From assembly GCF_009712475.1 (NCBI RefSeq), contig NZ_VCJO01000007.1:1-64000 (forward strand): 64,000 nt of DNA, written 5' to 3'. This document shows, piece by piece, positions 14,209 through 22,054 of the stretch (positions are counted from its first letter, which is position 1; each line of letters opens with the position of its first letter). A program made the translations under genes and the position numbers. Source of the DNA: Micromonospora sp. CP22 (lineage in GTDB: Bacteria; Actinomycetota; Actinomycetes; Mycobacteriales; Micromonosporaceae). The notes beneath the pieces are model-generated. The model did no database searches and was not told where the DNA came from. It saw only the letters and a list, made by a program, of their open reading frames with translations.

Positions 14209-17016
14209 ATGGGCGTCGTGCCCCATGCTTCTCCCCTGGCCGTCGCTCAGCAACGGGCCCTCGCGCTGCGTGCTGCGGGTAACCTCGCTGCCGCCCGTGA
14301 CCTGCTGACCGACGCGGTCGAGTCCGCTCAACCGCCCTTCAGCAAAGATCATCCGGACATGCTCAGCACCGCGCATCTGCTGGCCAGGCTGCACCGGGAG
14401 GCGGACGACCCGAGCGCGGCCCGACGGGTGTTGGAGGAGGCGTTCGCCGCCGGGGAACGCCGCTGGCCGCACGCCGATCCGTTGATGCTGGCGTTGGCCT
14501 TCGAGTTGGCGTCCGTCGCCGACGAGTTGGGCAACCGCCACGAGGCGCGCCGGAACTACACCCGCGTGGCCGCCGCCGGGCCCGCCGTGCTCGGCGCCGA
14601 CCATCCGGCGGTACGCACCGCACGGGAGTACCTCGGCGATGCCGCTCCCGCGCCTCAGCCTCCACCCCCTGCGGCCTCCCCCACCAGCCCGGCGAACCAG
14701 CCGGGCCGGGGTGCGCTGGACGAGCCGACAGTTTCTCTGGCTGCGCTTTCCACGATGTGGAAACCCCATGATGCGTCCACGGCCGCGCCGGCTCGCTCCG
14801 TCTCGGCCGCCACGCCGACCGCCGCCCATCCGACTCCCGGTGGCCCCGGAGCCGCTGCCGCCTCTCCTGTTTCCGGCCCAGCATCCGGGTCTACCGCACC
14901 GGCCCAACCGGTCGCGCCCTTGCCACCGTCGGTCGCAGTGGAGGCAGGGCCACCCGCCCCACCCCAGGTTCCGCCGCCGCCCATCACGGCCCCGCAGATT
15001 CCACCGCCGCCCCCCGTACCACCAACCACCACCCCGCAGATCCCGCCGCCCCCGCGGATTCCGCAGCCCGCCGCGCCGCCTGACCCGTCTCGAGGTCCGG
15101 TGACCGCGCCAGGACCGGCTGCCCCATCACAGGTCCCGCCGCCTCCCGTGGTGCCGCAGGCGCGGACCCCCTTCCATGATCAGTCGGCTGGGTCCGTCGC
15201 GTCTCCGGTTGACCAGGCCCGGTCGGTGGCGATGCCACCCGCGCCGGTGGTGCCGCCGGTTCCGGCCACCGCCGTGACCGGGCAGCCGGGCGACACGCCG
15301 CACAGCGGACCACCGCACACCACACCGCCGCACACCACGCCACCTGCTCCGCCGCACAGCGCACCGCCCGCGAGCGCACCGCCGCACACCGCACCGTCGC
15401 CTTCGCCGCACACCGCGCCGTCGGCTCACGCGGAACCGGCGCGGACAGCGGAGGCAGGACCGGCTCCGCGCGAGTTGCCAGCTCCGCGTGAGTCGATGGA
15501 GGAGGACGAACCGACCGGCGTGCTGCGGCCGTTCCCGGCAGCGGACGGCCCGGCCTCGGCCGACGCCGCGGCTGCCGCGGCCGGGCATCCCGGGTGGTCC
15601 CGGCCCACCATCCGGGTCCAGCAGATCGGCCCCCTGTTGGAAGAGGAAGCGGCGCGCAGCGGCCGTGGAGCTCAGCCTTCGGCGGAAGCCGCCGGCCCAC
15701 AAACGCCGGTGAGCACCTCCCCGGCCCCGTCGGCGGTCACCGAGCCGTCGCCCCCGGGACAACCGGTCAGCGCCCCGCCCGTCAGCGCGCCACCCACCAG
15801 CGCGCCACCCACCAGCGCGCCACCCACCAGCGCGCCACCGACCAGCACCGCGTGGAGCCACACCGAACCGACGAGCGTGCTACCCACACCGGGCCACCCC
15901 ACCGGCACCGCATGGAGCCACACCCAACCCACCAGCGCCCCGCCGGTCAGCGCACCACCGACCAGCACGCCACCTACCAGCGCACCGCCGGTCAGCGCGC
16001 CACCCACCAGCGCACCGCCGGTCAGCGCGCCACCCACCAGCGCACCGCCGGCCAGCGCGCCGCCCGCGCTGGCCAGTCCGACGGCGGGTCCGTACGAACT
16101 GACCGCGCCGTTGCCTCAACCCGGCCCGACCAGCGCCCCGTCCGGGTACGCGCCGACCAGCGGCACCGGCTACGCGTCGCCGACCAGTGGAGCGCCCACC
16201 GGTGGACCGGCGAGCTACCTGCCGCCCGGTGGATCCCCCCACCCGGCACCCGCCCCATACGGCCCGGTCGGCGGTGCCCACCCGTCCGGCCCACACCCGC
16301 AGCTCGGCGGTGCCAGCCCGTCCAGCCCGCACGGTCAGGTCAGCGGTCCGTCCGGGTCGGTCAGCGGTGCCGGAGCGTACGGTCCGGGGGGCGACCAGCA
16401 GGATGGCCCACGGCCGCAGGATCCGGGTCATGGTTTCCAGCCGCAGGGTTCACCGGGATACTCACAGCTTGGCGGCCACGGCGCTGCCCCGCCCTATCCC
16501 GGGTCTGCCACGCCCCCGGCCTGGGGGCAGCCCGGTTCCCAGCCTCCGGGGGTCGGCTCGCCGTACCGGGAGCCGTCGTCGGGCCGTAACCGGGTGGCGA
16601 TCGTGGTGGCGGTGGTGGCGGTCCTGGTGGCCCTGGCCGCGGTGATCGGGGTGGGTCTGTTGGTCCTGGACCGACGGACCGCGCAGCCTCCCGCGCCACC
16701 GGCCACCCCGTCGGCGTCGCCGGACTCGGTCGGCCCGCCGCCGGGGAACCTGACGATGCGCGACGACACCACGACGATCACGTTGACCTGGACGGATCCG
16801 TCGGACGGGCTGGTGCCGTTCATGGTGGCCGGTGGGCGGACCGGGCAGTCGCTCGGCATGATGGCCACGGTGGATCCGGGGCGGACCAGCTACACGGTCA
16901 ACGGATTGAGCACCCGGGTGAACTACTGCTTCGCGGTGCTCGCCGTCTACGACACCGATCAGTTCGCCACGTCCGACCAGGTGTGCACCTCTCGGGAGAC
17001 CGACCCGAACGACTGA
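14209..17016 (+). CDS. Large membrane protein: TPR-like N-terminus, long Pro-rich region, TM helix, FN3 domain
   Basis: About 935 aa from ATG 14209; GTG 14191 in frame is an alternative. Residues ~5-145 are helical TPR-like repeats (ALALRAAGNLAAARDLLTDA, DPSAARRVLEEAFAAGERR). Residues ~150-780 are Pro/Ser/Thr/Ala/Gly-rich with many tandem APPTS/APPVS units and are surely disordered. A membrane helix lies at ~794-822 (AIVVAVVAVLVALAAVIGVGLLV), and a fibronectin type III-like domain at ~845-934. This predicts a cytoplasmic TPR head and long linker with an extracellular FN3 domain. It precedes the FN3-MoxR-DUF58-transglutaminase set and may belong to the same cell-envelope module. Confidence 0.7.
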   Translation: MGVVPHASPLAVAQQRALALRAAGNLAAARDLLTDAVESAQPPFSKDHPDMLSTAHLLARLHREADDPSAARRVLEEAFAAGERRWPHADPLMLALAFELASVADELGNRHEARRNYTRVAAAGPAVLGADHPAVRTAREYLGDAAPAPQPPPPAASPTSPANQPGRGALDEPTVSLAALSTMWKPHDASTAAPARSVSAATPTAAHPTPGGPGAAAASPVSGPASGSTAPAQPVAPLPPSVAVEAGPPAPPQVPPPPITAPQIPPPPPVPPTTTPQIPPPPRIPQPAAPPDPSRGPVTAPGPAAPSQVPPPPVVPQARTPFHDQSAGSVASPVDQARSVAMPPAPVVPPVPATAVTGQPGDTPHSGPPHTTPPHTTPPAPPHSAPPASAPPHTAPSPSPHTAPSAHAEPARTAEAGPAPRELPAPRESMEEDEPTGVLRPFPAADGPASADAAAAAAGHPGWSRPTIRVQQIGPLLEEEAARSGRGAQPSAEAAGPQTPVSTSPAPSAVTEPSPPGQPVSAPPVSAPPTSAPPTSAPPTSAPPTSTAWSHTEPTSVLPTPGHPTGTAWSHTQPTSAPPVSAPPTSTPPTSAPPVSAPPTSAPPVSAPPTSAPPASAPPALASPTAGPYELTAPLPQPGPTSAPSGYAPTSGTGYASPTSGAPTGGPASYLPPGGSPHPAPAPYGPVGGAHPSGPHPQLGGASPSSPHGQVSGPSGSVSGAGAYGPGGDQQDGPRPQDPGHGFQPQGSPGYSQLGGHGAAPPYPGSATPPAWGQPGSQPPGVGSPYREPSSGRNRVAIVVAVVAVLVALAAVIGVGLLVLDRRTAQPPAPPATPSASPDSVGPPPGNLTMRDDTTTITLTWTDPSDGLVPFMVAGGRTGQSLGMMATVDPGRTSYTVNGLSTRVNYCFAVLAVYDTDQFATSDQVCTSRETDPND
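15766..16074 (+). repeat. Tandem 15-bp coding repeats (APPTS/APPVS)
   Basis: Variants of a 15-base unit encoding Ala-Pro-Pro-Thr-Ser or Ala-Pro-Pro-Val-Ser are repeated in tandem, interrupted twice by an imperfect HTEPTSVLPT/AWSHTQPTS-type segment. The near-identical DNA units make this stretch prone to copy-number change between strains and to assembly error. Confidence 0.85.
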
Positions 17017-17194
17017 GGCTCCCGGTCGGACAGACGTGGCGGGACACGCCGACGACACGCCACGCTGGGTGTCCACAGCCGGACGGTGCGGGTTCCCGAG
17101 GTCAACGGGGTGACCATATGATGGCTCCCGGCTCAGGGGAGGGGTCGCCGTACGGGGGCGCCACCTGCCGAGATGACACGGGAGGCTGCCGGCT

Positions 17195-19819
17195 GTGGCG
17201 AGCATCGACGAGGCCGTTCCGACCCGCACCCCGCGATCCCGATCCCGGGTACGCGGTGGTCTCGTCACCGTGGGCACGGTGGTGGCGCTGCTGGCGGCGA
17301 TGGGTTTGACCGTGCTCGGTCTCGGTTCGGCGGACAACGCGGTGGCCAGCTTCGACGCGAGTTCCTGGTTGTGGAGCGCGGCGCGTAGTGAGTTGGCGCG
17401 GGTCAACGGGGTCACCGCCCGGGTGGACACCCGGATGGAGGTGCCGGCGGCGCGGCAGCATCCGATGCAGGTAACGCAGACGGACCGGTTGCTGGTGCTG
17501 CGGGATCTGAACACGGGTCAGATCAGCGCGTTGGATCTGGCCACGTTGCAGATCACCGCGACCACACCGACCACTCCCGGTCTCGGGGTGAGTGTGGCGT
17601 TGCACGAGGACGCGGCGTTCGTGGTGGACGCGGTCCAGGGTGTGGTGCGGCAGCTGAACCCGCAGACGTTGGCCCCGGTGGGCGAGCCGGTGCGCTACCC
17701 GCCGGGGATCACGGGTGGCACGTTCGACGGCGCGGGCCGGTTGTGGATCGCGGTGCCGGCGGAGGGCACGGTGTCGGCGATCACCCCGGCGGTGCTGCCC
17801 TCGGGCGGCGCGGACACGCCGGTGGGTTCGCCCCGGGTCGAGTCGTACGACGTGGCGGAGGCGAGCCACGAGCTGGTGGTCTCCACGTTGGATGACGGTG
17901 TGGCGGTGTTGGACCGCACGGCCGGGGCGTTGGTGACGGTCGTCGACGGTAAGACTCGACGCACGGCGCTGACCTCGACGTTGACCGGGCCCGGCATCCT
18001 GCCGGTGCGTACCAGCGGGCCGGTGGTGCCGGTGACGGTGCCCGGGCAGCGGCAGGTGCACGCGATCGCGGACTCCGGCGAGGTGCGGTCGTTCACCGTG
18101 CCGGGCGACGGTGACCGGCTGGGTCCGGCGGTGGCCTGGTCAGGGCGGTTCTACTGTGCGGACGAGGCGGCGGGCGCGGTGTACGCGTTCGACGCGACGG
18201 GCCAGCTGACCGACACGATCCGGGGCAGGTGGGACGGCCCGCTGGAGTTGGAGGTGCGGGAGAACTACCTGTTCATCAACGCGCCGGACGCGGCGACCGC
18301 GCGGGTGGTCGACGCTTCGCACCTGGTGCGGGAGGTCGACAAGTACGCCAACGACGTGCTGGGTGGTGATCCGCCGCCGGAGCCCGCGCCGCCGCCGCCA
18401 CCTCCGCCGCCGAAGAAGCCTCAGGTGAGCAAGCCGGGTGCGCCGCGCAACGTGACGGCGGCGGCCGGTGACGCGCAGGCCCGGGTGAGTTGGCGGCCGG
18501 CGGCGGCCAACGGTGCCGAGATCATCCGGTACGTGGTGGAGGGTGCCGGGCAGCGGTTGGAGGTCGGGGCGAACCAGCGGTCGGTGGATGTCAAGGAGCT
18601 GACCAACGGTGAGACGTACCGGTTCACGGTGCACGCGGTGAACGCGAAGGGTGCGGGGCCGTCCCGGACGAGTAATCCGGTGACGCCGACCGCTGACGTG
18701 CCGGACCCGCCGACCGAGGTGACCGCCGAGGCGCGGGCGGACGGCACGGTGGTGGTGAGCTGGCCGGAGGCGAACGGGCAGGGCAACACGATCGCCCGGT
18801 ACGCGGTGTCGGCCACGTCGGCGGGCACGAACGCACCGGTCGGTGAGGCGACCGGCACCGAGTTGGTGGTCAAGGCCGGTGAGCTGGAGTACGGCACGCA
18901 GTACGCGTTCACGGTGGTCTCGGTCAACGACAAGGGCGCGGCGTCGGAGGCGTCGCCGGTGAGCAACACGGTGGTGCCGTTCACGGTGCCCGGTGAGCCG
19001 TTGGAGTTGCGGGCGAGCACGGTGGCCGACAAGCCGGGAACGGTGGCGGTGCAGTGGGCTGCCGCGGTGGCCAACGGTCGACCGGTGACCGGTTATGTGC
19101 TGGAGGTGGGTGGCCGGCGCAGCGAGGTCACCGACACCCGGGCGACTGTGGGCGGGCTGGGTGACGGGCAGAACGTCACGGTGCGGGTCCGGGCGGTCAA
19201 CGAGGCCGGTGAGGGTGCGGAGGCGACGACGACGGCGCGTACGGTGGCGGTGCCTCGGGTGACGGTGACCGGGTCGTCGGCGACCGCGACGGCGGCGACG
19301 GTGACGTTCACCGTGGACGCCGGTGGTGGCCAGGCCACCTGCACGTTGTCCCGTTCGGGTCAGCAGGCCAAGAGCGGCCCGTGTTCGAGCATCACGATGA
19401 GCGGGTTGACGCCGGGCACCAGCTACACGTTCACGGTGACGGCGACCAACGCCGCCGGCAGCGGCACCGCCACCAGGGCGCAGCAGACCGACGCCCTGTA
19501 CGGCATCGCCACCTGCAACAACGGTAGTTCGGGTGCCGAGGCCACCTACTGCGACCGGGACCGGGACGGCCGCAACGGCAACGAGATCTTCTCGGTGACC
19601 CGGCAGGACAACGACCGGCAGGTCGGCTGGGCGAAGCCGGGCACCCGGTTGAAGGCGTACTGCAAGCAGCGGGGCGAAGAGGTGTACGCGTACATCTACA
19701 ACAATGACAAGCGCAGCACCTGGTGGGTGCAGGTCGAGTACAGCGGACGCAACTACATCCCCTGGGCCTGGCTCAACCTGGAGGGCGGGGACGACATCAA
19801 CGTCCTACCCACCTGCTGA
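17195..19819 (+). CDS. Membrane-anchored multi-domain fibronectin type III protein
   Basis: An 874-aa protein starting at GTG 17195 with GGAGG 9 bases upstream. A basic N-terminus is followed by one membrane helix (GLVTVGTVVALLAAMGLTVLG). Residues ~65-385 form a beta-propeller-like region (LVLRDLNTGQISALDLATLQ), then a Pro-rich hinge (PPPEPAPPPPPPPPKKP). About four FN3 domains (~415-770) and a Cys-containing SH3-like C-terminal domain (ATCNNGSSGAEATYC to the terminal C) follow. Most of the protein is predicted outside the cell. MoxR, DUF58 and transglutaminase genes follow immediately in the same direction, an arrangement I associate with actinobacterial envelope-assembly modules. The precise role is unknown. 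Confidence 0.75.
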   Translation: MASIDEAVPTRTPRSRSRVRGGLVTVGTVVALLAAMGLTVLGLGSADNAVASFDASSWLWSAARSELARVNGVTARVDTRMEVPAARQHPMQVTQTDRLLVLRDLNTGQISALDLATLQITATTPTTPGLGVSVALHEDAAFVVDAVQGVVRQLNPQTLAPVGEPVRYPPGITGGTFDGAGRLWIAVPAEGTVSAITPAVLPSGGADTPVGSPRVESYDVAEASHELVVSTLDDGVAVLDRTAGALVTVVDGKTRRTALTSTLTGPGILPVRTSGPVVPVTVPGQRQVHAIADSGEVRSFTVPGDGDRLGPAVAWSGRFYCADEAAGAVYAFDATGQLTDTIRGRWDGPLELEVRENYLFINAPDAATARVVDASHLVREVDKYANDVLGGDPPPEPAPPPPPPPPKKPQVSKPGAPRNVTAAAGDAQARVSWRPAAANGAEIIRYVVEGAGQRLEVGANQRSVDVKELTNGETYRFTVHAVNAKGAGPSRTSNPVTPTADVPDPPTEVTAEARADGTVVVSWPEANGQGNTIARYAVSATSAGTNAPVGEATGTELVVKAGELEYGTQYAFTVVSVNDKGAASEASPVSNTVVPFTVPGEPLELRASTVADKPGTVAVQWAAAVANGRPVTGYVLEVGGRRSEVTDTRATVGGLGDGQNVTVRVRAVNEAGEGAEATTTARTVAVPRVTVTGSSATATAATVTFTVDAGGGQATCTLSRSGQQAKSGPCSSITMSGLTPGTSYTFTVTATNAAGSGTATRAQQTDALYGIATCNNGSSGAEATYCDRDRDGRNGNEIFSVTRQDNDRQVGWAKPGTRLKAYCKQRGEEVYAYIYNNDKRSTWWVQVEYSGRNYIPWAWLNLEGGDDINVLPTC

Positions 19820-19843
19820 TCGACCCAGCCGAGGAGCACCGCC

Positions 19844-20839
19844 GTGAACAGCCAGGAACCGCTCACCCAGCAGGAGGTGCAGGGCTTCGCCGCCCTGGCC
19901 GCCCGGCTGGCCGAGAACGTCAACACGGTGGTGCTCGGCAAACCGCAGGTGGTGCGGCTGGCGTTGACGGCGTTGTTCGCCCAGGGGCACGTGTTGCTGG
20001 AGGACGTGCCCGGGGTGGGTAAGACCACCCTGGCTCGGGCGATCGCGGCGACGGTGAAGGGGCAGTGGCGGCGCATCCAGTTCACGCCGGACCTGCTGCC
20101 CTCCGACGTGTCCGGGGTGACCATCTTCAACCAGGCCACCCGTGGTTTCGAGTTCCACCCTGGTCCGGTGTTCGCCAACATCGTCATCGCGGATGAGATC
20201 AACCGGGCGTCGCCGAAGACGCAGTCGGCGCTGCTGGAGGTGATGGAGGAGCGGACGGTCACCGTCGACGGGGTGCGTCATCCGGTGCCGCAGCCGTTCC
20301 TCGTGGTGGCCACGCAGAACCCGGTGGAGATGGACGGCACGTACCGGCTGCCGGAGGCGCAGCTGGACCGGTTCCTGGTGAAGTTGTCGGTGGGGTACCC
20401 GGACGAGTCGGTGGAGGTGGAGGTGCTGCGCGGGGCGACGGTCCGCTCCCCCGAGGCGCTCGCGGCGATAACCGACACCGCCACCGTCGGTGAGATGGTC
20501 CGGATGGCTCGGCGGGTGCACATCGCCGAGCCGTTGTACGCGTACGCGGTGCGGCTGGCGGCGGCCACGCGAACCCATCCGCAGGTCCGGGTGGGTGTCA
20601 GTCCTCGTGGGGTGATCGCGTTGACCCGGGCGGCGTGCGCGTACGCGTTGATCGACGGCCGGGGTTGGATCATGCCGGAGGATCTGAAGGCGCTCACCGA
20701 GCCGGTCTTCGCGCACCGGTTGCTGCTCACGCCGGATGCTCAGGTGCGCGGGGTGACCGCCGCCGACGTGCTGCGGCAGGCGGTCGCGTCGGTGCCGGTG
20801 CCGCTGCCGTCGGGGCAGCCGGCCCCGGCGCACCGCTGA
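19844..20839 (+). CDS. MoxR-family AAA+ ATPase
   Basis: A 331-aa AAA ATPase with Walker A GVGKTTLAR (~residues 54-62), Walker B VIADEINRASPKTQSALLE and sensor-1 VATQNPVEMDGTYRLPEAQLDRFL. The start is GTG 19844 with GAGGAG upstream, 24 bases after the FN3 gene. MoxR ATPases act as chaperones that insert cofactors or mature partner proteins, usually the VWA/DUF58 protein encoded next door, which here follows after 15 bases. Cytoplasmic. The assignment is firm but the client is unknown. Confidence 0.93.
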   Translation: MNSQEPLTQQEVQGFAALAARLAENVNTVVLGKPQVVRLALTALFAQGHVLLEDVPGVGKTTLARAIAATVKGQWRRIQFTPDLLPSDVSGVTIFNQATRGFEFHPGPVFANIVIADEINRASPKTQSALLEVMEERTVTVDGVRHPVPQPFLVVATQNPVEMDGTYRLPEAQLDRFLVKLSVGYPDESVEVEVLRGATVRSPEALAAITDTATVGEMVRMARRVHIAEPLYAYAVRLAAATRTHPQVRVGVSPRGVIALTRAACAYALIDGRGWIMPEDLKALTEPVFAHRLLLTPDAQVRGVTAADVLRQAVASVPVPLPSGQPAPAHR

Positions 20840-20854
20840 TCGGCGGGGTCTGGC

Positions 20855-22054
20855 GTGGGGATCACCGCCCGGGGCATCGGTCTGCTCGGCGCGGCTGTGC
20901 TGCTGCTGGGGGTCGGTTTCCGGTTCGGGTACCCGGAATTGACGCTGCTCGGCGCGGCGGCCGGTACCGCCGTGGCGGTCGCCCTGGTCGCTGCGGCCCG
21001 GCGGCCTCGGCTGCTGGTGTCGCGGCAGGCCGATCCGGATCGGGTGGCGCGGGGCGAGCCGGCGGCGATGACGTTGACCGTGCACAACGCGGGTCGGGTG
21101 CGGGCGGTGAGCATGGTGGCCACCGACCGGTGCGGCGACCTGCCGGTGCCGGTGCCGGTGTTGCGGTTGCGGGCGGGCGCGGACACCACGGTCAGTTACG
21201 CCGTGCCGACGAGCCGGCGTGGGGTGGTGCCGGTCGGGCCGTTGCGGGTGACCCGCCGCGATCCGCTCGGTCTGGTGGTGCTGGCCCGCTCGTACGGCGG
21301 GGTCGTGCCGGTGTGGGTGCACCCGCGGATCCATCCGCTGCGGGCGGTGCCGACCGGCGCGGGCCGCAGTCTCGACGGGCGGGTCGACGCGGTGCCGCAC
21401 GGCTCGATCACCTTCGACTCGCTGCGGGAGTACGTCGTCGGTGACGAGTTGCGTCGGGTGCACTGGCGTACCAGCGCCCGGGTGGGTGAGCTGATGGTGC
21501 GGGAGAACGTGGACACCAGCCTGCCCCGGATCGTGGTGCTGGTGGACAACCGGGCCGTCGCGCATCCGGACCGCGTCCGTGGGGTGGCGGAGTCCTTCGA
21601 GTCGGCGTGTGAGGCGGCGGCGTCGGTGGTCACCGCGGCGGTTCGGGAGGACCTGCCGGTGGTGTTGCTGTTCGTGGCGGCCGAGGAGGCCGGGGCAGGT
21701 GGTGCGGCGTCGGGCGGCGACGGGGCGGATCAGCCCGACGGGTCGGGTACCGGTCCGACCGGGCCGTTGGACCGGTTGGCGGCGGTGACGCTGACCGGCG
21801 AGGGCACGTTGGAGGCTGCGGCGGCGCGGTTGCGCCGTGACCGGCTCGGTGACACCCTCGTCGTCCTCACCGGGCCGGGTGCGACCGAGGATCTGGGGCA
21901 TCTCGGCGCGCTGCGTCGCGCGTACCCGTCGGTGGTGGTCGGGATCTTCGGGGCGGCGCAGCCGACGCCGCCGGACGCGGCGGGCCTGGTCGTCATCGAC
22001 GCGGCCGACGGGGCGGCGTTCGCCGCCGAATGGGACGGGGTACGCCGGTGGTGA
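20855..22054 (+). CDS. DUF58 domain-containing membrane protein
   Basis: A 399-aa protein starting at GTG 20855, with two N-terminal hydrophobic segments (GLLGAAVLLLGVGFRFG and LTLLGAAAGTAVAVALVAAA) and the conserved DUF58 block (DSLREYVVGDELRRVHWRTSARVGELMVRE), which ends in a VWA-like fold. DUF58 proteins pair with MoxR ATPases. The gene overlaps the downstream transglutaminase-like gene by four bases (GTGA at 22051-22054), so the products are translationally coupled and probably stoichiometric. Confidence 0.88.
   Translation: MGITARGIGLLGAAVLLLGVGFRFGYPELTLLGAAAGTAVAVALVAAARRPRLLVSRQADPDRVARGEPAAMTLTVHNAGRVRAVSMVATDRCGDLPVPVPVLRLRAGADTTVSYAVPTSRRGVVPVGPLRVTRRDPLGLVVLARSYGGVVPVWVHPRIHPLRAVPTGAGRSLDGRVDAVPHGSITFDSLREYVVGDELRRVHWRTSARVGELMVRENVDTSLPRIVVLVDNRAVAHPDRVRGVAESFESACEAAASVVTAAVREDLPVVLLFVAAEEAGAGGAASGGDGADQPDGSGTGPTGPLDRLAAVTLTGEGTLEAAAARLRRDRLGDTLVVLTGPGATEDLGHLGALRRAYPSVVVGIFGAAQPTPPDAAGLVVIDAADGAAFAAEWDGVRRW

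Noticed and set aside
15766..16074. CRISPR-like array in the repeated stretch
   Set aside because: The repeats are in-frame 15-bp coding units (APPTS/APPVS) without spacers of constant length.
19805..21901. Nearly 700-codon minus-strand frame opposite MoxR and DUF58
   Set aside because: Arg/His/Pro-rich composition typical of antisense frames; the plus strand has intact MoxR and DUF58 motifs.
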